Origin: Diatrype stigma
Taxonomy: Eukaryota; Ascomycota; Sordariomycetes; Xylariales; Diatrypaceae
Length of the DNA: 64,000 nt
Direction: 5' to 3'
NCBI GenBank assembly: GCA_022225965.2
Contig: JAKJXP020000014.1
Span: forward strand, 248,001-312,000
The notes under the pieces were generated by a model. The model saw nothing but the letters and a program-made list of their open reading frames with translations. It did no database searches and was not told the origin of the DNA. Both the position numbers and the translations under genes were made by a program. Of this stretch, positions 35,317 to 45,899 are shown piece after piece. Positions within the stretch are counted from its first letter, which is position 1. Each line of letters opens with the position of its first letter.

Positions 35317-37200
35317 TTCAATTCCAAATAGGTCAAGTCATGGTACGGGGAGATGTGGGTGCGAAGAGTGTGAAGGTTCGTTCAGCTTGCTTTCGTCAGG
35401 TAATAAGGAATGACGGATGGTTTTGAACCTCTAAATACCACCTAGACCTACTACCTAGGTAGGTAATTACCTAGTACCCGGGAGTTGCCATCCTCAGCCT
35501 GCAGCTGCAAACGCGTCCCGCGGGGTTGTCCCTTACACATCTGCCTGCCAACCTACATACCCACTTTGTCGGTAAGTACCCGACTTAGCTGATGTACGCA
35601 GGTACTCCCTGCCCTACAATCGGGGACTATACTCTAGCTCCAGCTACCTCAACCCCTTACAGCTGGCACTATATTCATGTAGGCAACCTGGAACTATTTG
35701 CATAGGGGGTTAAGTTCAACCAGTACCATAGCAGTAAGAAGTGGCAGCAATTGCTTCACTTCTCACCGAGACCGCCCTTCTTTCCTACATATATTGCACT
35801 CCAATCTATGAAGGACCTATATAAACCAATGGAAGCCGGTAACTATGATTTGGTAGTAATACGCGGCCATTACACGGAAATCCTGCTGAGTTACTCTACC
35901 GGACTGCTCTACATATAGCTGAAGTTGTTGCTCCTGACATTGACCTAGGACTGTGTATGTTAGGTCTGTATGACGCCGGTGATCAATCAAGGGGCTAAGA
36001 GCATCTCAGAGAGTATGGGCATTTGCTGGGGGAAGCTATTTGTGAAGTTGTACAGACGAACAGTGTAATCACCGAACACGAATAACAACACAACTGCGGT
36101 TGTTCGCCATGACCGGGAAATATCGTGACTAAAGAACGTATACCTACGGAACAGTTCGTCTGGTCTACCCACATTTTCTCCGAACATGGAGTAGACGGCA
36201 AGGAGTAGCCTCCGAGCTACGAATATTGTAGGCGCACTACGTCAGCAAGCACAACAGTCTCGGTTCGGACTCAAGTTGACTCAGAAATACGAAGGAAAGC
36301 TCCCGAAGCTTGAACATATCGATGTGTGTGGAGTATTACTGTTCGGAGGATACGATAACTAATAGCTAATATACCTGTTTATGTATTACATATACCACGA
36401 CGCGATGATGACAACTTAGAGTGAGTGCCTCGTCGCACCGAAGGAAGTTTCTAGGTGATATAGATAAATAGGCGGGTAGATTCATATGCGTCTCAATTCA
36501 AGCTGCAAATATGTATGCCTTGTGGATTTGAACACCCTGCCCAAGACTCAAAAAGGGGTTAGGATATATGTCCATAAATCTGAAACGCGCCAGACTACTT
36601 AAGTATGTTGAAGACATAAAGTCTTCTGAGAGCCTAGAGGTAATGAACTTAAGTAATCAAGCTTGTCGAGCACTCCGGCAATTCAGGTATCGTGAAAAAT
36701 GGCATGAATAACTTCATGCCCCAAGGGTCCTCTATGTGGTCTGGTGGTGTGCATACTTATAAGACACGCCCATTAGTGAGGTGCTGAAAATAGGATTGGC
36801 ATAAGAGGGTCATCAACCCCTGGCCTATCTCGCAGATCGTGGGTAATACATGGCTAGATTCCATTTGCAGCCAATAAAGCGGCACACTGCATCAGGATCT
36901 GCAGCGATGACTTGCGTTCGGAGGGACAATTGAGGAAATTGTCTTGGCAGGGAGTCTACGTAATTGATCTAGCGCTAAGGATTCTCAGGAACAGTCGACT
37001 CGGTGGTTCTTGTCAAAGAGACCGTTCTATCTGTGATCACATAAGTACTTAGGCAAGTATTAAAAACCTGCTCGGATTTACTCAGCTAGTTTGACCAAAC
37101 CTGGGACTCTACACCTTTTCCACTTCAACTCAACATCCTCCCCGGGCTCCCATCGTGTCGAATCTTCGGACAATCAGAAGTTGCCGCCAATAATACCAAG
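35317..37200. other. Intergenic region upstream of the small secreted protein
   Basis: AT-rich DNA with only random short ORFs. TACCTAGGTA-type palindromes lie near 35445-35480. No RNA gene is recognised. Confidence 0.6.
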
Positions 37201-37762
37201 ATGCATTCCGCCAGTCTCGTGCTAGGCCTCATGGTTGGGGCCGTGACTTCTAGGACATTCAAGTATGCCCTTCCTGCCAACGTGGAGGCAATGGCAGGCT
37301 GCATCTTCCCAGGCGAATTCGAGGTCTCCGATTTCACCACATATACGGACTTCCTCGACAGCACGAAGAACACGACTTCATTCCATTACAGTGATGTTGA
37401 CACCGGCATCGACACCAGCTGTCAGCATAACTCGACCTCAACGCCTATCAGTTCCGGTGCAGCGCAGAGGTGGGCCTGTGACAATGCCAACGTCGAATTC
37501 ATCTACCAGACGACGAGCGGAGTAGCTGGCTTGACTATCCTCGAGAAGGCTTGCCTTCAAAGGTAAGCTGAACCCAAGCCCTGAACTGAGTTCTAGGGAA
37601 ATGCGTTGGCTCGTCCTAACAGACTATAGCACACCTTCGATGGAAGCCTCGGGTCTTGTTCAGCCAGACCTCAGCTGCACGAACACAACTTCAACCTCGA
37701 CATGTACTGGCAAGCAGTCGCCTTTGCCTGGAGACTTCACGAGTATCTCGCCTTCACAATAG
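37201..37762 (+). CDS. Small secreted cysteine-containing protein (hypothetical)
   Basis: I do not recognise the family with confidence. The model has exons 37201-37562 and 37630-37762, giving 164 aa. Residues 1-17 (MHSASLVLGLMVGAVTS) form a signal peptide, so the product is probably secreted. The mature part has six cysteines, paired perhaps as disulfides (AGCIFPG, TSCQHNS, WACDNA, KACLQ, LSCTN, STCTG). The beta-rich pattern FHYSDVDTG..CQHNST..WACDN..VEFIYQ..LTILEKAC somewhat resembles the AA1-like/Alt a 1-type small secreted proteins of fungi, but this is a weak inference. The intron is canonical (GTAAGC..TATAG) and restores a Ser codon. It sits in a gene-poor island beside a secreted lipase, so an effector-type or cell-surface role is possible but not shown. 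Confidence 0.72.
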
Positions 37763-38699
37763 GCCCGCCTCGACCAAGGTCACGGTTTGGTGGAGAGAAG
37801 GGGATGGCATTCAATGTAGCGCCTAAGGATGAAATAGCAAAGGACTTTGGCTGTTGGACTCTGAGGTATGTTAGCTCCAAGGGCTATCAAGAGAACCTCT
37901 ACCTGCGTATATGTAGGATGTCAGGTAGTATTTGTCGAACATGACATGGAATACATATGTGCCACTGTCTACCTCAAACACAAAATTGCATGACTGCGAT
38001 GCGGTGACCCGTCACTTATATGAAGGAGGCTGTCAGCATGGTTCGGACTTGGCTCTTTTGGGAATTGGACCATAAGACTATTGTGGTTACTGGTGCGTGG
38101 CGCTTGAGTCAACCCAATCTAGAAGGTACCTACCTACCTTAGCACCTACGTAGGCAATAAAGGTTTGGTCCATTCCCCGCGTTTTCAAGGATCAAAGAGC
38201 CAGACTAACCAACGGGTGTGTTAAATAACCGTAAACCACCCTTGCTGGTTCCCTTGCTGGTTCTATTCTGTTCCGGCACCGCCTCTGTCTGCACCTGCAG
38301 CATCTTGTTGTTCGCAACGTCACTGGCTATAAATCTCATGGCACTTCCCCATCTTCTAATACACGGTCCCAAGACCTTCTAGTTGCATGCTCAGCATCCA
38401 GACATATCCAGGCATTGATGAATGGTGCACAAAGCAGGGCGCACGACCTGGCCAGTGTGCATATACTCCAAGTAGTCAAAGGTTTCTATCTGTCTGCGAA
38501 GTATATAACCACCTACTAGACTACCTCATACGGGCTCATCGTAACTGCTCACGATGGTCTCCCTTAGCCTCGATCATGGCCGAAACACATGTTGATTGAA
38601 TCTACCTATGTTATGCCAAGATCACGCCTCTTTCCGGCTTTGACGACTTATCAAATCTGCTATTTTACCTATACCGCGACCTCGCCTAGTTCCTGAAAG
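37763..38699. other. Intergenic: between secreted protein and lipase
   Basis: No gene is supported. The lipase promoter presumably lies in the right half; a CTGGTTCCCTTGCTGGTTC duplication occurs near 38249-38265. Confidence 0.55.
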
Positions 38700-39941
38700 A
38701 TGCGGCTAGCATCTAAAATACTTCTACACTTGTCGCACCTGATTGCCGTCTTCGCGATTACACACCCGCTTGTGGACCAACATACTCTCGGCGTAGAACA
38801 ACAAAGAGGGCTCGCGCCACAGAATGTTTCCTTCCCATTCTTCGCATTCATCGAACGCCTCTCCCGACTCGTCGACATCACGTATTGCGTAGGCTCAACC
38901 GGAGTCACGCGCCCATTTACCTGTGCCTCGAGATGTAAAGACTTCCCAACGCTGGAGCTCATCACAACATGGAATACGGGCGTGCTGCTAAGCGACAGCT
39001 GCGGCTACATAGCCGTGGATCATGGGGAGTCGACCGGGCCCGATGCGACTGTTCATATGGGCCAAGAACGATCTACGCATAACCAGAATGGGGGCGCAAT
39101 CGTCGTTGCTTTCCGGGGAACATACAGTATCACCAATACCGTTATCGACTTGAGCACAATACCTCAGGAATATGTGCCATATCCATCTCCGGAAGATGGA
39201 GGGGACACGCCACCTAGAGAGCCAGAACACAAGTGTACTAACTGCACCGTGCATATGGGCTTCTTATCCTCCTGGAAAATCGCTCGGGACGACGTGCTGC
39301 CTCACCTCAAGCAATTGCACCAGCAATATCCCGAATATCCACTGTACCTGATTGGACATAGCTTAGGGGGCGCCGTAGCGGCTCTGGCGGCTCTCGAGCT
39401 GAAGGTCATATTTGGTTGGGACAATATCGTCGTGACAACCTTTGGCGAGCCTAGGGTGGGAAATGAAGGCTTCGTGAAATATCTGGACACCGTCTTCGAG
39501 CTTGTAGACGGACACAAACAAATTGAGAAACAAACTTACCGCCGCATCACCCACGTTGACGACCCCGTGCCATTACTGCCGCTCTCCGAATGGGGGTATA
39601 GGTCTCATGCCGGCGAGGTCTTCATTTCCAAGTCCGAGCTGCCTCCTGAGCCTTCTGATATCCGTCCTTGCGCGGGAGACCGCGACCCAAACTGCATCGC
39701 GGGCTCTGAGGACGAGGCGCTTTGGATGGCCCGTCGGATGATAGCGGCGAAGAACCAACACCGGGATGATTCAATTTTCGAGCGAAGGTCTTGGGGTATC
39801 CCGGCACGGCTCAAGTTATGGCAGTTGTTCTTTGCACACCGGGACTACTTCTGGAGACTTGGACTTTGCATCCCTGGTGGCGATCCCTTCGACTGGGGAC
39901 GAGACGGATATGATGACCCTAGGCTGAGCAACGAGTTGTGA
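38700..39941 (+). CDS. Secreted class-3 lipase (alpha/beta hydrolase)
   Basis: This 413-aa intronless gene encodes a fungal Lipase_3 enzyme that hydrolyses acylglycerols. Residues 1-20 (MRLASKILLHLSHLIAVFAI) are a signal peptide. The lipase fold shows GAIVVAFRGT (oxyanion region), VHMGFLSSW and the nucleophile elbow LIGHSLGGAVAAL with Ser221. The second triad acid is probably Asp288 in HVDDPVPLLP, and the His is probably His380 in FFAHRDYFWRLG, giving Ser-Asp-His. Several cysteines (CTNCTVHMG, CAGDRDPNC) suggest disulfides, in keeping with secretion. Compared with the common ~290-aa secreted lipases it has an insert before GFLSSW and an extended C-terminus ending DPRLSNEL. The nearest gene is the small secreted protein upstream in the same orientation. 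Confidence 0.9.
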   Translation: MRLASKILLHLSHLIAVFAITHPLVDQHTLGVEQQRGLAPQNVSFPFFAFIERLSRLVDITYCVGSTGVTRPFTCASRCKDFPTLELITTWNTGVLLSDSCGYIAVDHGESTGPDATVHMGQERSTHNQNGGAIVVAFRGTYSITNTVIDLSTIPQEYVPYPSPEDGGDTPPREPEHKCTNCTVHMGFLSSWKIARDDVLPHLKQLHQQYPEYPLYLIGHSLGGAVAALAALELKVIFGWDNIVVTTFGEPRVGNEGFVKYLDTVFELVDGHKQIEKQTYRRITHVDDPVPLLPLSEWGYRSHAGEVFISKSELPPEPSDIRPCAGDRDPNCIAGSEDEALWMARRMIAAKNQHRDDSIFERRSWGIPARLKLWQLFFAHRDYFWRLGLCIPGGDPFDWGRDGYDDPRLSNEL

Positions 39942-42935
39942 TAGTTGATGAACATTCGGAGCCTGCTGTGAGGAACACGAGCACACGGAAGCTTATATAC
40001 GCATACTAACAAAAACTCTCGAGCGCTTCTGGTTACGTTCCTTTATTGATGTTATACTAGCGCACAGTACGTACCATGCTACTGTCTAATTAACTAATAT
40101 CATAATGCCCCTTGAACCGGACGTGTTCGTCTCAAAAGTATATGTGAGCCTCATGTTCTGGTGGCGGCTTGTGCCACATTTTCCATGTTGTATTCTACCA
40201 AGTAAACCCGGAGTGGTTTCTTTTGCTGAAGCTGCATCTATTATGTAATTCCTGAGAGTATATGCGAAGGCTAGCATCCTGCACTTATCCCAATACACCC
40301 AGCATTAATCTCTTACCTACCTACCTAGGTGCTTGAGCATGAGTCTTGTCGGGCTATTTGTAGGCCCGGTCAGCTCGTGCCTAAGTCTTAAGGTTGTAGC
40401 CGCCGAGGTTCTGGTTGGTCCAATCTTCCCTCTAGTGCTAGCATACCACATGGCATGCTCGCGCGCTCCGAGCAAGGCTGCGATAAAGCGGGCGCGTGAT
40501 CCGGTCGGCTACCGGGAAGACGATTGCCAGCGCATTGATTCGGCACTGCCCTGCTCCCAACCTCCAGTCAACTTGGACGGCTTTGGCAGAAAAAGGGGGG
40601 GTCACGCGATAAGGGCCCTAGTAGTAGGAGGTAGAGACCGCCTCCGCTAAACTGAATGGCTGGGCCGCGCGGGACGAAAGAGAACTTAAGAAGGCGATGG
40701 AGGGTATCTGTGGAGCCGTGTCCTGCTAACTATTCTGGCCTAGCAGCAATAGGGCACAAATAGTTCTGCTATGTACGAGTATTGTACATCGTACGGATGC
40801 AGGCATTCGGGTCATCAGACGCGTTCCACCACGTACATATGTAAGATAGCCAACCGTACAATGTGGCCGAGGCTGACACCCGCCTACAACGTGGTAAGAG
40901 ATGAAGCCGGGACAAGTCGAGCCAACTTCACAACTTCCCTTCGTAGGCGAGCCTCGATCAGCTAGCCTGAGTAGCTACCCAATGCTCAGATAGCCCTCCC
41001 TACCTGATACCTACCTGATGGGCATGCTCCTAGTAACAACCGAGTAGCTGGCACAACGAGCTACATACCCATCTGCACAACACTCGGCCTCGGAGTTTAC
41101 TATGTATACATGAAAACCCCCATACACACTGACATTGTAGAGTCAACACCCTGGTATAGTGGGAACTTGTCAACTTCATTTGTTATGGCGGTCTACGGGG
41201 TAGAGCGACGCCTATGCGCTGTTGACATGTACCCCTGTTCAGGTATAAGTATCAAGGCGGACGAGAAGTCTGTCTGTGTCTGTCTGCAAGACTTACTTGA
41301 CTGCGGGGGCATCGCTCAACTAAGGCAAAGAACATGAACTCCGTTCCACAGCGTGGGATAGCAGGAAACAACCCCAGGGTTTAGGTCCTGTAGCCTCAAG
41401 CTACAGGCCGATCAATGCCTTAGAGTGCTCTTCCTTCGTCTGGTCACTTGGAATAGACCTTGTGAAATAGCTGTGTTTTGATGGTTGTATGAACATAATG
41501 TAGTAGAATGGATCAAATGGCAGGTTAACCGCTAGATCTGGGTATAAGGCACCTAGTAGTCAGTTCATGAATACTGCCCGTAAGCTCCGCGCTTAGTTCA
41601 TGCCTCATTATAGCTCTATACAGGAAGTATGGGCAAGCCTGCCAACAGGTATACCTAGCACCTATCCTGGAATTGTCTATGTATAGAAGCGGAAGGGAAG
41701 AGCCAAAAGCTGATAGAATAACTACAAACCTGGTATGAAGATCTTATTGTTCTACACCGTTCCTTTCCATCGTGCTTGACCTTTTCTCAATCGGTAGTCC
41801 CTTATAGGGGCCGGGAGGCATGGCCTGTGCCCATAGACCAGGTTGGCTGGCTGGGTGCTGGCTGGGTGCTGGCCGAGACGATGCCAGTTTTTACGTACAC
41901 CTACAAAGTGGGTATGTACTTACCTGTAGTTATGCTGAGGAGCAGCAGAAGGCACAATACCTTCGTACCTACCTAATATACATACATACATACATACAGA
42001 CACGCACACACACACACACTCCCTCACACACATATACATACTACAGTAGATAGAGGAGGTAGGTAGTATGTGTGTGTAGGCACAAAAAGAGCATTCTAGG
42101 TCGGGTTGACGGTGGAGACATTCAAACGTTAGGTAACATCAAGGATGAGAAGGTGCTCAAGTGCCCCCTAAGTGCTCATATGCTCATACAGCCCTGGAGC
42201 CCAGCCAGAGGCAGACTGCAGATGGTGGAGTGACAGAGTGGCAGAGCGGCAGACTGGGCTGGTCTCACGCTTCATCAGATGCCACAAGCCTGGATCGGAA
42301 TCCTCAATCTTCAGTGAGGTTTGTGTAGCAGCCTGGGTATGTAGGTAGGTGATAATGAGGCAAGTAAAGCATGTATGTATGTATCTGGGTATCGGTATCA
42401 GGCACGCACGAGCCACGTAGGGTAGCCTATCTATCAACCCCACTATGTATGTAGTCATGTAGTTAGGTACTCGGGTACTCTGGCCCAGCCAGCAGAATGA
42501 GGTAGAACATGTGCTGTGATAGAGTTAAAAAGCACCTACGGCCATGTGCACGCATGTACCTACCATACAGTACCTACTAGGTAGGTACGCAAAGATGCAT
42601 GTACGTACCACCCGAGTGAAAAGGCGTGCGCCGTGCGGGACAAGGACTTGGAACGATGCGCTGCACTGATTTTCTTTGATGTGGTCAACGCCCCAGCTGC
42701 CCCGGCTCTCTAATAAGTTTGAATTCTCGATCAAGCAATTTCTCAAGACAATACCCAATACCTTACTACCTCCCAATAAATAAACACACACTCTTGCGCG
42801 GCAACGCCTCTTCACCTGCAGCAATCCTCGATCCCCGCGATATTCTCTATCAGAAACAAGTCCCTTTCGTTATTTCTTATTTCTCTCCCTTTGGTATCAT
42901 TCATTCCAGAATCCATTTGCCAATAGTACCACATC
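39942..42935. other. Three-kilobase intergenic stretch
   Basis: No supportable gene. It has TACA/CACA microsatellite DNA at about 41977-42040, GTAG/GTAT clusters near 42330-42470 and 42560-42590, and a pyrimidine-rich stretch just before the 14-3-3 start that looks like a fungal promoter/5' UTR. Confidence 0.6.
41977..42040. repeat. TACA/CACA microsatellite
   Basis: ATACATACATACATAC followed by CACACACACACAC and further CACA/TATACA units occur in gene-free DNA. Confidence 0.85.
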
Positions 42936-44200
42936 ATGACTTCCGAAGTAAGTTGCCTGCTCCCCCGCTAATCATCCCCCCCATGACATGACTCCGAGAC
43001 CCTTTTCCATGTTCGCGGGCTGCCTTGTCTCGGTGCCCGCCTTTTGTGAAAGCCCTCGGCCAGTCGCTTCCATGGGAACAACTCAATACAGATCCCTTGG
43101 CTTTTCATACGCGATGCTTTCAATTGAGATGATGTACAGTTTTGCTGACCATTCCCCCCTGAAATTTAGCGTGAGAGGTTCGTTGTATAACCCGTCATCT
43201 AATGACTTCCCGCCATGCTGCTGCGGCTCAGCCCACCTGGGGGTTCTATTACTGATATATCATTTCCTTCAACAGCAAGACTTTCCTCGCTCGCCTTTGC
43301 GAGCAGGCCGAGCGCTACGATGAGATGGTCACCTACATGAAGGAGGTTGCCAAGCTTGGTGGAGAGCTGACCGTGGACGAGCGTAACCTGCTGTCCGTCG
43401 CGTACAAGAACGTTGTTGGTACCCGACGTGCCTCGTGGAGAATTATCTCTTCGATCGAGCAGAAGGAGGAGTCAAAGGGTTCCGACAAGCACGTCGACAC
43501 GATCCGCAACTACCGCAACAAGATCGAGACCGAGCTTGAGAAGGTCTGCCAAGATGTCTTGGATGTCCTCAACGACAGCCTGATCCCCAATGCGGCGACC
43601 GGCGAGTCCAAGGTCTTCTACCACAAGATGTATGTTTCTCAAAATGCAGGCCTGCATAGCCCCTCACGATTACGTCTGTCTAACCTTGGCTCCACTACAA
43701 TAGGAAGGGTGACTACCACCGATACTTGGCCGAGTTCGCTTCCGGCGAGAAGCGTAAGGTTGCCGCTACTGCCGCTCACGAGGCTTACAAGGTAAGAGCA
43801 GAATGGGAAGTTGTCCGTCCAGAGAAAGCATTCACTAACAACGATTCTCCAGAGCGCCACCGACGTCGCTCAGACCGAACTCACCCCCACTCACCCAATC
43901 CGTCTAGGTCTTGCCCTGAACTTCTCAGTCTTCTACTACGAGATCCTCAACTCGCCCGACCGTGCCTGCCACCTCGCCAAGCAGGCGTTTGATGACGCCA
44001 TTGCCGAGCTCGACTCATTGTCCGAGGAGTCGTATCGCGACAGCACTCTCATCATGCAGCTTCTCCGTGACAACCTCACCCTGTGGACATCTTCCGAGAG
44101 TGCCGAGGGCGATGCCGCGGCCCAGGAGGCTCCCAAGGAGGACAAGCCGGCTGAGGAGGCCGAGAAGAAGGACGAGGCGGCTCCTGCTGCTGAGTCCTAG
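42936..44200 (+). CDS. 14-3-3 family protein
   Basis: This is a 269-aa phosphoserine/phosphothreonine-binding adaptor of the 14-3-3 family (yeast Bmh1/2). Exons are 42936-42947, 43170-43177, 43276-43629, 43704-43791 and 43853-44200. The spliced N-terminus is [24 protein letters not shown], where RES comes almost entirely from an 8-nt second exon; this matches fungal 14-3-3 proteins residue by residue. Binding-groove residues are present in [25 protein letters not shown] and [15 protein letters not shown]. Another signature is [15 protein letters not shown]. The C-terminal tail is acidic and Ala-rich ([20 protein letters not shown]). It is a regulator of signalling, cell cycle and metabolism by dimeric binding of phosphoproteins. 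Confidence 0.95.
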
Positions 44201-45899
44201 ACAGCTCGTTTCTTGATACCTCCATGTCTCTACTGCACTTGGATGCTCTACTGGGACGTTCTCGAGGGCAGAGGTTCGCCGATACCCATGCTGGCGAAGG
44301 GATTGTGACATTCGGTCAAGAGGGGCGGTATGGGAGTTGGTTGTTCACAGGGCTGGAAATGCAGGCATTGATTTCCTTGTCGCTTTTCCGCAGGGGACGT
44401 CAGTAGAGGCTGCATGTAGTGTAGCCTCCTACTCGGCAATACCATAACCTTTTCACGACTATAGCAGTGTTGTTTGCACCCTATCCTCGTGTGTACAGAG
44501 CGGAAAGGCTCTTGAATGATGGCGTGTGGACGCTTCTCGTTGTTTCATCATTTCCTTCATATTGTATTTCCCGGAAGAGAAACCCCACGTTTCCCCTCCT
44601 TGTTTCATCAGCACACAGTACACTATCCCTGGAATCGGCATTATCTGTCGAGCTTCTCACACGGGTAACCCCCTCAGATGCGGTTAGGCCAACTGTACTA
44701 CACCGGGTTAGCATAGGCCTCCCAGCTGGGTACGACGGGCTGACCAGCTGGACAGCTACTTGACTCTGCCTATGATTGATGCCCAATCGAATCCGGGAGT
44801 GTCGGTTAGGTGACGTGTGTTTAGTGTCCTCGTCAATTGCAGACCAGTGTGGCGATGGCCAGCCCCAGAAATAAAACAAGATTCACAGTATTATCAAGTT
44901 GATGTTTCATTCTATATCCAGTGACTCCTCCCCGCTGTGCCCTTGTAGTGTAATTGGCACTTCCTTTTCCTCAGATGCCTTACGTATAGGTACTTGGCAA
45001 ATGAAATGAAACGTGCTTGTTCACTCATGGAGATAAGACGAACAATGACGCTAGCGTTGGGTTAAGCGCCCTCTACTATTTAGTCACCAATCTGGACTCT
45101 CTATAGGGGGCGGATGGATGCTCTATTTATTGTATATGGATGACGTGAAATTCCTGTTTTTCTGTGCCTTGGATGTGTGCAATGTGATGGTGACCTCAGG
45201 GCTGCTCGCTCGGGCTCAGAGCAGGGCCTTAGAGGCAATATGGGGTTGCATGTGACAAGTTGGAAAAAGACTGGATGACAGGTACGAAGTACTTACATAG
45301 ATACCTACTATAGGTATTAAGGGGGGTACGTTAAACCTCAACAAATGCATACAAGAAATGTATATAAGCATAGGCCACGGTATGCGAGCACTTAAGCGCC
45401 CATATATGTAGCAATCCAGTAGCACTTGCACTGTCTGACATGTTCTGTATACGTACATACATACAATACAGACTTACCTACTCGATACGTACCTGCACGT
45501 ACTCACTTCCAATACGTCCTTACTCAAACTGCATATGATCAGCCTTACATTGATCATAATTTAGGGACCAAATCGTTGTATTCTCACCCTTGCACCCCCA
45601 GCCTCGTTGGGGCTGATGCTGGTAGAAAGCACGGTCAGAATATTCAGAATATTCGGTCAAGGCGTTCGATTCGGTCCAGCCTAAGGCATTTTGGCATCTC
45701 ACAAGTTATCTCACAAATTACCAAGCGGCCAAGGTAGTGGGTGAGTGAGTGAGTGAGTGAGCGAGCGAGTGAGCGGCCAAGGACAAGGACAATCGATGCC
45801 ACGCTCCCAGGTTCCTGGCGAACCTTAATACCCTTAGCGGTGCTCGACTCTAGGCTCTAGGTAGCATGTGTCTATTCTCGCCTGTCCTGCTATACAGAC
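44201..45899. other. Intergenic: 14-3-3 to phosphoinositide phosphatase
   Basis: No gene is supported. It contains the 14-3-3 3' UTR and a GTGA/GCGA tetranucleotide run at 45739-45774 bracketed by a repeated GCGGCCAAGG. Confidence 0.6.
45739..45774. repeat. GTGA tetranucleotide run flanked by direct repeats
   Basis: About eight GTGA/GCGA units lie between two copies of GCGGCCAAGG (45725-45734 and 45773-45782), 117 bp upstream of the phosphatase start codon. Confidence 0.9.

Noticed and set aside
40333..40650. 105-aa open frame in the gene-poor island
   Set aside because: No motif, signal peptide or splice support; random-looking composition.
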